Assembly: GCF_005222815.1 (NCBI RefSeq)
Contig: NZ_STGB01000003.1
Span: 248,001-312,000 of the forward strand
DNA from: Roseomonas sp. AR75
Lineage (GTDB): Bacteria > Pseudomonadota > Alphaproteobacteria > Acetobacterales > Acetobacteraceae
Direction: 5' to 3'
Length of the DNA stretch: 64,000 nt
The notes under the pieces were generated by a model. That model made no database searches. It saw only the letters and a list, made by a program, of their open reading frames with translations, and was not told where the DNA came from. Positions 18,890 through 27,176 of the stretch are shown one piece after another. The translations under genes and the position numbers were made by a program. Position 1 is the stretch's first letter. Each line of letters starts with the position of its first letter.

Positions 18890-19903
18890 TCATGCCGCGT
18901 TGCGCGGCACCCGACCCTCGATCGGATAGGCAGGGTCGTTGTAGCCTGGCGTCGAGGGATGCCCGGCGGGGACCAGCCCATTCACCAGCGCCTCGTCCTC
19001 TGCCGTGAAGGCATAGCGCAGCGCGCCCAGATTGTCCTGCCATTGCCCGAATGTGCGCGGACCGCAGATGGCGCTGGACACGATGCGGTTGTTCAGCAGC
19101 CAGGCCAGCGCGAACTGACTCGCGGTGATGCCGCGGCTTTCGGCATGGGCACGCAGGACCTGCGCGATGCGCAGGCTGTCCGGGCGGAACTCCGTCTGCA
19201 TCATGCGCGGATCGGCGCGGCCGGCCCGCGTCTCCGGGTCCGGCGCGCCCTGGGTTGCGTATTTCCCCGTCAGCACGCCGCGCGCCAGCGGCGAATAGGG
19301 CGCGACGCCAAGGCCGTAGAAGGCGCAGGCCGGCAGGTGCTCGGTCTCCGCCTGGCGGTTCAGGGCGTTGTACAGCGGCTGACTGACGATCGGGCGGTCG
19401 ATGCCCATCTCGTCGCAGAGCCGGCAGATCTCCGCCACGCGCCAGGCGCGGTAGTTGGAGACGCCGAAATGCAGCACCTTGCCCTGCCTGATCAGGTCGC
19501 CCATGGCGCGCACCGTCTCGGCCAGCGGCGTTCCGTGATCCTCCTTGTGCAGGTAAAGGATGTCGATCGTCCCGATGTCCAGGCGACGCAGGCTCGATTC
19601 CACCGCATCCATGCAATGCCGGCGCGACAGGCCGCGGTCGTTGGGCCCCTCGCCGACGGGGTTGGCCAGCTTCGTCGCCACCACCCACCAGCTCCGCGCC
19701 CGCTTCACCAGGCGACCGGTGATCTCCTCCGACAGCCCGGCATTGTAGGCGTCCGCCGTGTCGATGAAGTTGATGCCCGCATCCTGCGCCAGGCCCACGA
19801 TGCGCGCGGCCTCGGCTTCCTCCGTCGGCCCGCCGAACATCAGCGTGCCGAGGCAGAGCGGCGAGACCTTCAGCCCGCTGGCGCCGAGCTTGCGGTGTTC
19901 CAT
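18890..19903 (-). CDS. Aldo/keto reductase
   Basis: This 337-residue NADPH-dependent (beta/alpha)8-barrel oxidoreductase has the family tetrad in order: Asp and Tyr in NFIDTADAYNAG, Lys in VVATKLANP and His in LYLHKED. The cofactor-binding C-terminal part reads AWLLNNRIVSSAICGPRTFGQ. It resembles the group of general sugar-aldehyde and ketone reductases. The ATG at 19903 is preceded by GGAGGA, which supports this start although the frame is open to 20233. It is 97 bases upstream of the binding-protein gene on the same strand, and divergent from the Bug gene at 20071. Confidence 0.88.
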   Translation of the reverse strand: MEHRKLGASGLKVSPLCLGTLMFGGPTEEAEAARIVGLAQDAGINFIDTADAYNAGLSEEITGRLVKRARSWWVVATKLANPVGEGPNDRGLSRRHCMDAVESSLRRLDIGTIDILYLHKEDHGTPLAETVRAMGDLIRQGKVLHFGVSNYRAWRVAEICRLCDEMGIDRPIVSQPLYNALNRQAETEHLPACAFYGLGVAPYSPLARGVLTGKYATQGAPDPETRAGRADPRMMQTEFRPDSLRIAQVLRAHAESRGITASQFALAWLLNNRIVSSAICGPRTFGQWQDNLGALRYAFTAEDEALVNGLVPAGHPSTPGYNDPAYPIEGRVPRNAA

Positions 19904-20070
19904 TGCGCGTCGTCCTCCGGAGGCGGCGCGGCACTCTGCGCGGGTCGCATCCGCACGGCAAACGCCGGCTGGGTTGCAGAACGCGCTGGTCTCATTCTTG
20001 CTTCTCGACAGACGCACAGGACGTCCGTGCCCCAGGCTGACGGACCGACACACGACCGGGAGACCACCGC

Positions 20071-21051
20071 ATGATCCGCCGCCGCAGCGTGCTCGCTGCC
20101 CTTCCCGCCCTTGGCGCCGCGACCCTGGCCATGCCGGCCCTGGCACAGCCCGCCTGGCCGAGCCGGCAGATCCGGCTGGTCGTGCCCTATCCCCCGGGCG
20201 GCGCGAGCGACATCGCCGGCCGGCTGCAGGCACAGGTGCTGCAGGAGGGGCTCGGCGTGCCGGTGGTGGTGGACAACCGGGCCGGCGCCGGCGGCACGAT
20301 CGGCACCGCGCATGTCGCGCAATCCGCGCCGGATGGCTACGTGGTCATGATGGCGAGCCCCTCCAGCCATCTCGGCGCGCCGCTGCTGTTCAAGAATGCC
20401 GGCTATGAGGGCGTGGACGACTTCACCGCCATCGCCACCTTCGCCACCGGCACCGCCATGGTCTGCGTGACCAATTCGCTGCCGGTCCGCAACATCCAGG
20501 AGCTGATCGCCTATGCCAAGGCGAATCCCGGCAGGCTGAACTACGGTTCGGCCGGCGCGGGCGGCGCCAACCACATGCTCGGCGTGCTGTTCATGCAGCG
20601 CACGGGGGTGGAGCTGACGCATGTGCCCTATCGCGGCGCGGCGCCGGCGCTGGCCGACCTGATCGCCGGCAACATCCAGCTCGTCTTCGACAGCTTCGCA
20701 GGCATCATCCCCGCGGTGCGCGCCGGCCAGGTGCGCGCCCTGGCGGTCACCAGCCCGCAGCGCTGGCCCCTGGCGCCGGAATTCCCCACGGTGCAGGAGC
20801 AGGGCGTGCCGAACTACGACCTGCCCAGCTTTTCCGCGATCATGGGCCCCAAGGGCATCCCGGAGCCGATCGTCGCCCGCATGAACCGCATCATCAACGA
20901 GGGGTTGAAGAATCCGGATCTGATCCGGCGGCTCGAGGCCAACGGCAATGCGCCCTATCCTTCCACCCCGGCCGAGTTCGCAGCGCTGATGCGGGCGCAG
21001 CGAACCACCTGGAAGGCGCTGGTTGAGGCGACGGGGCTCAAGCCGGAATAA
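20071..21051 (+). CDS. Bug/TctC family tripartite tricarboxylate transporter receptor
   Basis: This 326-residue periplasmic binding protein has a signal peptide ([14 protein letters not shown], cleavage after PALA) and the usual mature start [19 protein letters not shown]. The ligand-contact blocks [11 protein letters not shown] and [14 protein letters not shown] are intact, as is [17 protein letters not shown]. Family members bind carboxylates or related small molecules. There are no tctA or tctB membrane genes nearby, which is common because many Bug proteins share distant partners. A GGGAG motif precedes the ATG. Confidence 0.92.
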   Translation: MIRRRSVLAALPALGAATLAMPALAQPAWPSRQIRLVVPYPPGGASDIAGRLQAQVLQEGLGVPVVVDNRAGAGGTIGTAHVAQSAPDGYVVMMASPSSHLGAPLLFKNAGYEGVDDFTAIATFATGTAMVCVTNSLPVRNIQELIAYAKANPGRLNYGSAGAGGANHMLGVLFMQRTGVELTHVPYRGAAPALADLIAGNIQLVFDSFAGIIPAVRAGQVRALAVTSPQRWPLAPEFPTVQEQGVPNYDLPSFSAIMGPKGIPEPIVARMNRIINEGLKNPDLIRRLEANGNAPYPSTPAEFAALMRAQRTTWKALVEATGLKPE

Positions 21052-21069
21052 CCGGCTGGCCGCGGCCCG

Positions 21070-21092
21070 GCGGAGGGGTTCGCCCCCTCCGC
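21070..21092 (+). terminator. GC-rich hairpin downstream of the Bug gene
   Basis: GCGGAGGGG at 21070-21078 pairs with CCCCTCCGC at 21084-21092 around a TTCGC loop. It begins 19 bases after the Bug stop and separates that gene from the acpXL locus. No T tract follows, so termination is inferred from the strength of the stem. Confidence 0.55.
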
Positions 21093-21164
21093 TGGACAAG
21101 CCGCCCGGATCGGGCCAAGACGCGGGCGAGCGCCGCCCGGCGCATCCGCCCGGAGTCCCGCCCC

Positions 21165-21452
21165 ATGACCTCCCCGGTCTTCGACCGAATCGCCGATATC
21201 ATTGCCGAGAACAGCGAAGTCCCGCGCGAGAAGATCACGCCGGAAGCCCATGTGATCAACGACCTGGGCATCGACAGCCTGGACTTCCTGGATATCGTCT
21301 TCGCGATCGACAAGGAATTCGGCATCAAGGTGCCGGTGGAAGCCTGGACGCAGGAAGTGAACGCCGGGAAGGCGCCGGCCGAGCAGTATTTCGTCATGGG
21401 CAACCTGGCGCAGCGCATCGAGGAATTGGTGGCGGCCAAGGGCGCGGCCTGA
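21165..21452 (+). CDS. acpXL: Specialised acyl carrier protein AcpXL
   Basis: The 95-residue acyl carrier protein carries the phosphopantetheine site at Ser38 ([15 protein letters not shown]). Its extended C-terminal half ([20 protein letters not shown], then YFVMGNL) is characteristic of rhizobial AcpXL rather than of the housekeeping AcpP, which is shorter. AcpXL carries the growing 26-30 carbon hydroxy fatty acid that is transferred to lipid A. The five genes that follow match the known acpXL-fabZXL-fabF2XL-fabF1XL-adh-lpxXL order, which strongly supports the call. The gene is the first of the operon; a strong hairpin ends the previous transcript upstream. Confidence 0.92.
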   Translation: MTSPVFDRIADIIAENSEVPREKITPEAHVINDLGIDSLDFLDIVFAIDKEFGIKVPVEAWTQEVNAGKAPAEQYFVMGNLAQRIEELVAAKGAA

Positions 21453-21486
21453 GCCGCGCCACGCAAGGGGGGGCGTCAGGGCCGCC

Positions 21487-21942
21487 ATGCGGCTTGAATA
21501 TTTCCAGATGGTGGACCGGGTGCTCGCCCTCGAGGACGAGACGATCACGGTCGCCAGCTTCGTGCCGAACGAAAGCCCCGTCTTCGAGGGTCATTTCCCC
21601 GGCCATCCGATCCTGCCGGGCGTGCTGATGGTGGAGACCATGGCGCAGACCGGCGGCTGGCTGCTGATGGCGCTCAGCGGCTTCACGACCATGCCCTTCC
21701 TGCTGAAGGTTGCCGAAGCGAAGTTCCGCGGCTTCGTCACGCCGGGAACGGAGCTCACCGTCACCTCCCGCCGTACGCATGACGGGTCCGGCTATGCCGT
21801 GACCGAGGCGCGGATCGAAGCGGGCGGCAAGCGCGTCGCCGATGCGGAAATCAACTTCCGCCTGATGCCCTTCCCGGCGCCGGAGCTGGAGGCGGCGATG
21901 CGCGGCAACGCGAAGCGCATCGGCCTGCCGGGTTTCTGCTGA
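21487..21942 (+). CDS. fabZXL: 3-hydroxyacyl-ACP dehydratase of the acpXL locus
   Basis: This 151-residue hot-dog-fold enzyme removes water from 3-hydroxyacyl-ACP during chain elongation. The catalytic His36 (EGHFPGHP) and Glu50 (LMVETMAQ) of the FabZ family are present. It starts 34 bases after acpXL, and its stop overlaps the start of the next ketosynthase-like gene (TGATG). Within the locus it should serve the very-long-chain cycle on AcpXL rather than bulk fatty acid synthesis. Confidence 0.9.
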   Translation: MRLEYFQMVDRVLALEDETITVASFVPNESPVFEGHFPGHPILPGVLMVETMAQTGGWLLMALSGFTTMPFLLKVAEAKFRGFVTPGTELTVTSRRTHDGSGYAVTEARIEAGGKRVADAEINFRLMPFPAPELEAAMRGNAKRIGLPGFC

Positions 21943-23144
21943 TGGCCGACACCGATATCTGGATCACCGGCATCGGCCTGGTGTCCTCCGCCGGTGAAGG
22001 CCGCGCGGCGCATCTGGCGGCGCTGGAATCCACCGCGCCGGCCGCGCTGGACGACACGACCTACACCCCCTTCCCGATCCATCCGAGCCCGACGCTGGAA
22101 CTGGACAGGCAGATCCCGAAGAAGGGCGACCAGCGGCAGATGGAGCCCTGGCAGCGCCTCGGCACCTACACCGCCGGGCTTGCCATCGACGACGCGAATG
22201 CGCGTGGCCTGGTCGGCGACATGGACCTGATCGTCGCCGCCGGCGGCGGCGAGCGGGACGTGGCGCTGGACGATGCCGTGCTCTCGGCGCTGGCGCCGCT
22301 GCCGCCGGCCGAAGCCGCGGTGAAGCTCAACGAGATGCTGGCGGGCGGGCTGCGGCCGACGCTGTTCCTCGCGCAATTGTCCAACCTGCTGGCGGGCAAC
22401 ATCTCCATCGTCCATGGCGTCACCGGCGCTTCGCGCACCTTCATGGGCGAGGACCAGGCCGGCGCCGATGCTGTGCGCATCGCCGCTGCGCGCGTGGCGG
22501 AAGGCAACTCGCCCATCGCCCTCGCCGGGGGCGCCTATTCGGCGCCGCGCTGGGACATGCTGATGTTGTACAACAACGCCAGCCTGCTGCGCCGCGGACC
22601 CTGGGCTGCGGTCTTCTCGCGGGAGGATGCGCCCGGTGCCATCACCGGCACGCTCGGTGGCTTCGTGGTGATGGAGACGGCGGCGCATGCCCGCGCCCGC
22701 GGCGCGCAGGGGCTTGCGAAACTCAACGCCGTGGCCAGCGCGCAGGCGCGGCGCACCGCGGAGGACACCGGCCATGAGGCGATGGCGCAGGCCTTCGCCC
22801 GTATCGCGCCGCGGCTCGGCGAGGGCGTGCTGCCCGTGCTCTCCGGCTGCACCGGCGCCGCCATCCCGACCGTGCTGGAGCGCGAGGTGCTGGGCGCGCT
22901 GACACGGCCGCTGGCCGTGCGCGCCACCGGCAGCCGTTTCGGCTGGGGCGTGGAGGCGACCTTCCCGGCGAACATCGCGCTCGCGGCGCTGTGCCTGTCC
23001 GAAGGCGTGTTCCCCGCTTCGATGGAGAAGCTCGAAGCGCGTTACGAGCAGGCGCCGCGCGACATCCTCGTCACCGGCTTCGCTGCCTGGCGTGGGGAGG
23101 CCATGGCGCATCTCTCGGCGATCCCGGCGGGGGAGCAGCCATGA
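21942..23144 (+). CDS. fabF2XL: Ketosynthase-like protein lacking the catalytic triad (FabF2XL type)
   Basis: The 400-residue protein has the thiolase/ketosynthase fold pattern (ITGIGLVSSAGEG at the start) but none of the three catalytic residues. Where the active-site Cys is expected it reads VTGASRTFMGE (about 160-170). The HGTGT region is replaced by LSGCTGAAIPT, and the GHT region by TGSRFGWG. It is followed immediately by an intact ketosynthase with an ATGA overlap. This mirrors the ketosynthase/chain-length-factor pairs of type II polyketide synthases and the fabF2XL-fabF1XL pair of rhizobia, so a heterodimer that sets chain length is a good inference. It is unlikely to condense acyl chains itself. 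Confidence 0.85.
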   Translation: MADTDIWITGIGLVSSAGEGRAAHLAALESTAPAALDDTTYTPFPIHPSPTLELDRQIPKKGDQRQMEPWQRLGTYTAGLAIDDANARGLVGDMDLIVAAGGGERDVALDDAVLSALAPLPPAEAAVKLNEMLAGGLRPTLFLAQLSNLLAGNISIVHGVTGASRTFMGEDQAGADAVRIAAARVAEGNSPIALAGGAYSAPRWDMLMLYNNASLLRRGPWAAVFSREDAPGAITGTLGGFVVMETAAHARARGAQGLAKLNAVASAQARRTAEDTGHEAMAQAFARIAPRLGEGVLPVLSGCTGAAIPTVLEREVLGALTRPLAVRATGSRFGWGVEATFPANIALAALCLSEGVFPASMEKLEARYEQAPRDILVTGFAAWRGEAMAHLSAIPAGEQP

Positions 23145-24409
23145 GCGCGTATCGCGATCATGCCGGGCGGCCCATCGTCGCCGTGACCGGCATCGGGCTC
23201 GTCACGCCGCTTGGTGTTGGCGTGGAGGACAACTGGTCGGCGCTGCGCGCCGGACGCTCCGGCATCCGCCGCATCACGCGCTTCCCGATCGCGCATCTGC
23301 GCACCACCATCGCCGGTACGGTGGACCTGCCTAACGAGGACACCGGCGCGATGTGCTCCTCGGAGCGCGTCACGCGCTACGCAACGCTTGCCGCCGAGGA
23401 GGCGCTGGCCACCGCCGGGCTGCCGCGCGGGGCATTCCCCGGCCCGCTGATGCTCGGCATGCCGCCGGTCGAGACGGAATGGCCCGACCGCTTCCGCCTG
23501 GCCGCGAAGATCGCACCGACGCCGCCGCTCTATCCGGCGCTGACGGAAGCCGCGACAGGGCTGGAATCGCTCTATCGCGTCGCCGCCTTCGCCAGCGTCG
23601 GCGAGAAGCTGGCGGAGCGCTTCGGCACGCGCGGCGCGCCCATCGCGCTCTCCACCGCCTGCGCTACGGGTGCCTCGGCGATCCAGCTCGGCGTCGAGGC
23701 GATCCGCCGTGGCGAGGCAGAGGCGGCGCTGGCCATCGGCGCGGACGGCACCGTGCAGGCGGAGGCGCTGATCCGCTTCTCGCTGCTCTCGGCACTGTCC
23801 ACGCGGAACGACGATCCGGCGAAGGCCGCGCGCCCCTTCGAGAAGACGCGCGACGGCTTCGTGATGAGCGAGGGCGCCGCTTGCCTGGTGCTGGAGAGCC
23901 TGGAGCATGCGACGGCGCGTGGCGCCAAGGTGCTGGGCATCCTGCGCGGCTGCGGCGAGAAGTCGGACAGTTTCCACCGCACGCGGTCGAACCCGGATGG
24001 CGGTGCGGTGATCAAGGCGATGCGCAACGCCATCGCCGATGCGGGGCTGGAGCCGGGCGCGATCGACTACGTCAATGCCCATGGCACCGGCACGCCCGAG
24101 AACGACAAGATGGAGACGCTGGGCATGCGCGCCGTGTTCGGCGACGCGGCACCGCCGATCTCCTCCAACAAATCCATGATCGGCCACACGCTGAGCGCCG
24201 CCGGCGCGATCGAGGCGGCGTTCAGCCTGCTTGCGCTGCGCGACCAGGTGCTGCCGCCGACCATCAACCACGAGGAACCCGATCCCGCGATCACGCTGGA
24301 CGTGGTGCCGAATGTCGCGCGAGACGCGAAGGTGACGAACGTGCTCTCCAACAGCTTCGGCTTCGGCGGGCAGAATGTCTGCCTGGTCATTTCCGGGGCG
24401 CCCGCCTGA
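23141..24409 (+). CDS. fabF1XL: Beta-ketoacyl-ACP synthase of the acpXL locus (FabF1XL type)
   Basis: This 422-residue condensing enzyme has the complete Cys-His-His set: Cys174 in STACATGAS, His314 in NAHGTGTPE and His349 in MIGHTLSAAG, with Lys344 just before the last. The C-terminal NSFGFGGQN motif is typical of KAS II. It should extend acyl chains on AcpXL, probably with the inactive partner encoded just upstream. The ATG at 23141 overlaps the upstream stop, and the frame is open further back, but only this start gives a normal family N-terminus (IVAVTGIGLVTPLG). Confidence 0.9.
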   Translation: MSAYRDHAGRPIVAVTGIGLVTPLGVGVEDNWSALRAGRSGIRRITRFPIAHLRTTIAGTVDLPNEDTGAMCSSERVTRYATLAAEEALATAGLPRGAFPGPLMLGMPPVETEWPDRFRLAAKIAPTPPLYPALTEAATGLESLYRVAAFASVGEKLAERFGTRGAPIALSTACATGASAIQLGVEAIRRGEAEAALAIGADGTVQAEALIRFSLLSALSTRNDDPAKAARPFEKTRDGFVMSEGAACLVLESLEHATARGAKVLGILRGCGEKSDSFHRTRSNPDGGAVIKAMRNAIADAGLEPGAIDYVNAHGTGTPENDKMETLGMRAVFGDAAPPISSNKSMIGHTLSAAGAIEAAFSLLALRDQVLPPTINHEEPDPAITLDVVPNVARDAKVTNVLSNSFGFGGQNVCLVISGAPA

Positions 24410-25431
24410 TGCGCGCGCTGCGCCTGCATGGCGACAAGGATCTGCGGCTGGAGGAGATCGCGCCGCCGCCGCCGCCCGGTCCCGGCGAGATCCAGATGCG
24501 GGTGCGCGCCGTCGCGCTGAACCACATCGATGTGTGGGGCTGGCGCGGCATGGCCTTCGCGCAGCGCACGCTGCCGCTGGTTGTCGGCGCGGAGGCCGCG
24601 GGCGAGGTGGTGGCCTTGGGCGAGGGCGTGACCGGCTGGTCCGTCGGCGACCGTGCCACGCCCTATGGCGCGCGCACCTGCGGCACCTGCGCGCAATGCC
24701 GCGCGGGCCGCGATAACCTCTGCGAGAACGTGCAGGGCGTCGCCGGCTTCCATGTGGACGGCTTCGCGCGCGAGGTCGCGAACTGGCCGGCGCGCACGAT
24801 GGTGAAGGTGCCGGCCTCCGTCAGCTACGAGGATGCCGCCTGCTCCGTCGTCACGGTCGGCACGGTCGAGCACATGCTGTTCGACAATGCCAGGCTGCAG
24901 CCCGGCGAGACCATCCTGATCCAGGCCGCGGGCTCCGGCATCGGCTCCTACGCCATCCGCACGGCGAAGGCGCTGGGCTGCACGGTGATCGCGACGGCCG
25001 GCGACGACGAGAAATGCGCCAAGGCGAAAGAGCTCGGCGCCGATCACGTCGTGAACTACAGCGAGAAGAACTTCTCTTCCGTTGCGCGGCGTGTCACCAA
25101 CAAGGTCGGCGTGGATGTGGTGTTCGAGCATGTCGGCGCCGCGACCTGGGCGGCCTCGCTGCTGTCGCTGCGCATGGGCGGGCGGCTCGTCACCTGCGGC
25201 TCGACCTCCGGCGTCACGGCAGAGACCAACCTGATGATGCTGTTCCAGCGCCAGCTCCACATCTTCGGCAGCTTCGGCTGCCGGATCGAGAACGTGGCGA
25301 ACGGCGTGGCGAAGATGGCGCAGGGCATCCTGCCTGTGCTCGACACGGTCGTGCCGCTGGAGCGCTTCGGCGAGGGGCTGGAGCGGCTGGAATCGCGCCG
25401 CGTCTTCGGCAAGATCATCGTGACCTTATGA
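24409..25431 (+). CDS. Zinc-binding alcohol dehydrogenase/quinone oxidoreductase-like protein (acpXL locus)
   Basis: This 340-residue medium-chain dehydrogenase/reductase occupies the place of the adh gene (adh2XL) in rhizobial acpXL loci. It keeps the structural zinc cysteines (Cys91, Cys94, Cys97 and Cys105), but reads NHIDVWG where catalytic-zinc enzymes have a Cys, so it resembles the quinone or enoyl reductase branch. The nucleotide-binding motif AAGSGIGSYAI is present. Acting as the enoyl reductase of the very-long-chain cycle would fit both the missing catalytic zinc ligand and the gene context; that role is an inference. Its start overlaps the preceding stop (TGATG). Confidence 0.85.
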   Translation: MRALRLHGDKDLRLEEIAPPPPPGPGEIQMRVRAVALNHIDVWGWRGMAFAQRTLPLVVGAEAAGEVVALGEGVTGWSVGDRATPYGARTCGTCAQCRAGRDNLCENVQGVAGFHVDGFAREVANWPARTMVKVPASVSYEDAACSVVTVGTVEHMLFDNARLQPGETILIQAAGSGIGSYAIRTAKALGCTVIATAGDDEKCAKAKELGADHVVNYSEKNFSSVARRVTNKVGVDVVFEHVGAATWAASLLSLRMGGRLVTCGSTSGVTAETNLMMLFQRQLHIFGSFGCRIENVANGVAKMAQGILPVLDTVVPLERFGEGLERLESRRVFGKIIVTL

Positions 25432-25451
25432 CATGCCGTCAGACGCCGGGC

Positions 25452-25466
25452 GGCCGCTCCGCGGCC
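25452..25466 (+). terminator. Short GC hairpin after the dehydrogenase gene
   Basis: GGCCGC at 25452-25457 pairs with GCGGCC at 25461-25466, followed after a few bases by TTT. It sits in the 142-base gap before lpxXL and could attenuate rather than end the operon transcript. The stem is only six pairs, so the call is weak. Confidence 0.3.
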
Positions 25467-25573
25467 CTGGTTTCGCGCAGGCCACGGGCGGGCTAGAGGG
25501 TGGTTTCGGTCTGTGCGCGGCGCGCGGTCGCGCGCTGGGCCTGCCGACCGACGCTTGGCATGACGCCTGAACG

Positions 25574-26476
25574 ATGCGCGACACGCTCCGCAACCTCGCC
25601 GACGAATCCCTCGCCGCCATCGTGCGCGGCGCCTTCGCGCTGGTGCGTGCGCTGGGACCCGACCGCGCCTCCAACCTCGGCGGCGCGGGCGCCCGGCTGA
25701 TCGCGCCGCTGACGCCGGCGAACCGCATCGCGCACGAGAACATCGCCGCCGCCTTCCCCGAGAAATCCGACGCCGAACGCGCGGCGATCCTGCGCGAGAG
25801 CTGGGACAATCTCGGCCGCACCGCCTGCGAATATGTCCATCTCGGCGCGCTCTGGGACCACGATCCCGAGGATTTCAACCGCGGTCGCATCGTGATGGAC
25901 GAGGACACGGCTGAGCGCTTCCTGCGCCTGCGCGACGATGGCCGCGCCGCGCTGTTCTTCGCTGCCCATCTCGCCAACTGGGAACTGCCCGCGGTCGCCG
26001 CGCGCATGCACGGGCTGGACGCCGCCGCGCTCTACCGCACGCCGAACAACCGCGCGATCGCACGCGACATCCTGGCGATGCGCCGCGACGTCATGGGCGA
26101 GCTGATCCCGGCCGGCATCTCCGCACCGGTGCGCATGATGGAGGTGCTGGATGCGGGCGTGCATGTCGGCATGCTGGTGGACCAGCGCTTCGGCCGCGGC
26201 CCGAAGATCCGCTTTTTCGGCCGAACCGCCACCGCCAACCCGCTGATCGCCCGGCTGGCACGCCGCTTCGATGTGCCGGTGCACGGCACCCGCGCCATCC
26301 GCCTGCCCGGCAATCGCTTCCGGCTGGAACTGACGGAGGAGGTGGCGCTGCCGCGCGATGCCCGCGGCCAGGTGGCCGTGGACGCCGCGACCCAGGCGAT
26401 CAACGACATCGTCGAAGGCTGGATCCGCGAGCATCCGGGTCAGTGGCTTTGGCAGCACCGCCGCTGGCGAATGTAG
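25574..26476 (+). CDS. lpxXL: Lipid A acyltransferase, LpxXL type
   Basis: This 300-residue membrane-associated acyltransferase belongs to the HtrB/LpxL family that adds secondary acyl chains to lipid A at the inner membrane. The HX4E active-site motif is His132 to Glu137 (AHLANWE), the Arg-rich acceptor region is FGRGPKIRFFGR, and the end reads QWLWQHRRWRM as in the family. Its position at the end of the acpXL locus identifies it as the enzyme that moves the very long chain from AcpXL to lipid A. The gap to the preceding gene is 142 bases, so it may also have its own promoter. Confidence 0.9.
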   Translation: MRDTLRNLADESLAAIVRGAFALVRALGPDRASNLGGAGARLIAPLTPANRIAHENIAAAFPEKSDAERAAILRESWDNLGRTACEYVHLGALWDHDPEDFNRGRIVMDEDTAERFLRLRDDGRAALFFAAHLANWELPAVAARMHGLDAAALYRTPNNRAIARDILAMRRDVMGELIPAGISAPVRMMEVLDAGVHVGMLVDQRFGRGPKIRFFGRTATANPLIARLARRFDVPVHGTRAIRLPGNRFRLELTEEVALPRDARGQVAVDAATQAINDIVEGWIREHPGQWLWQHRRWRM

Positions 26477-26511
26477 CGGGCAGGCCAGACTTTCCTGGCC
26501 AACCTGGAACT

Positions 26512-26553
26512 GCCCCCACCCCGACCCTCCCCCGCATGCGGGGGAGGGAGGTG
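26512..26553. repeat. REP-like perfect palindrome
   Basis: A perfect 24-base palindrome (26525-26548) has arms CCCTCCCCC and GGGGGAGGG joined by GCATGC. Its left flank (CCCCCACCCCGA) matches the second unit at 12.6 kb, so this is a third member of the same repeat family. It lies between the convergent lpxXL and SYLF genes. Confidence 0.75.
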
Positions 26554-26561
26554 AGGCCCCC

Positions 26562-27119
26562 TTACGTCCCCGGCGTGAAGCGCGTGATCTTCGTCCCGTT
26601 GATCGTCAGCGATGCCATCAGCCCCTGCTGGTTGAAGCTGACGGCATAGACCGGCTCGCTCAGCGTCGTCGTGCTCGCATTGGCCTGCAGCCCGCGATCG
26701 AGGAAGACCACCGAAGGCCCGGTGCCGATCTCCCAGCCATCGTTGCGCTGCAGCGCCGCGAGCGCCTCCTCCTTCATGAACAGCATCGCGAGCCCGGCGG
26801 TCTGCGCGCCCGCCACCAGGCCGAAGGAGGCGCCGGCGATGCGGTAGTAGCTGACCGTCGCGCCGTTCCGCAGCAGCGCGCCCTCGCCATACTGGCCGCC
26901 CACGATGAACCCGCCGCTCAGGATGCGCGGGAAGATCAGCTGCGCGACGGAGACGCGCAGCAGCGGCTCGGCATTGTCCATCCGGCGCAGCCGCTCCATC
27001 GCGGCCGCGACATTGGCGTCGATCTCGGCCTTGGTGTCGGCGCGCGCCGGCGTGGCGCTCAGGGCGGCAATCCCGGTCCCGGCGAGAAGTCCGGCGGCGG
27101 CGTTGCGGCGCGTGATCAT
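26562..27119 (-). CDS. SYLF domain (YSC84-like) lipid-binding protein
   Basis: This 185-residue exported protein has a signal peptide with twin arginines (ITRRNAAAGLLAG, cleavage near PARA). The mature part matches the bacterial SYLF/YSC84 family: a helical start, then FPRILSGGFIVGGQYGEGAL, SYYRIAGASFGLVAGAQ and the C-terminal beta part ending GTKITRFTPG. The eukaryotic counterpart binds phosphoinositides; bacterial members are poorly characterised and probably contact membranes or the envelope. The ATG at 27119 is chosen because it starts the signal peptide. Confidence 0.82.
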   Translation of the reverse strand: MITRRNAAAGLLAGTGIAALSATPARADTKAEIDANVAAAMERLRRMDNAEPLLRVSVAQLIFPRILSGGFIVGGQYGEGALLRNGATVSYYRIAGASFGLVAGAQTAGLAMLFMKEEALAALQRNDGWEIGTGPSVVFLDRGLQANASTTTLSEPVYAVSFNQQGLMASLTINGTKITRFTPGT

Positions 27120-27176
27120 GGCTTCATCCTCCTCGCGCCCCAGGCGCGCACTGGGCAGCATAGCACCCCGCCGGGC

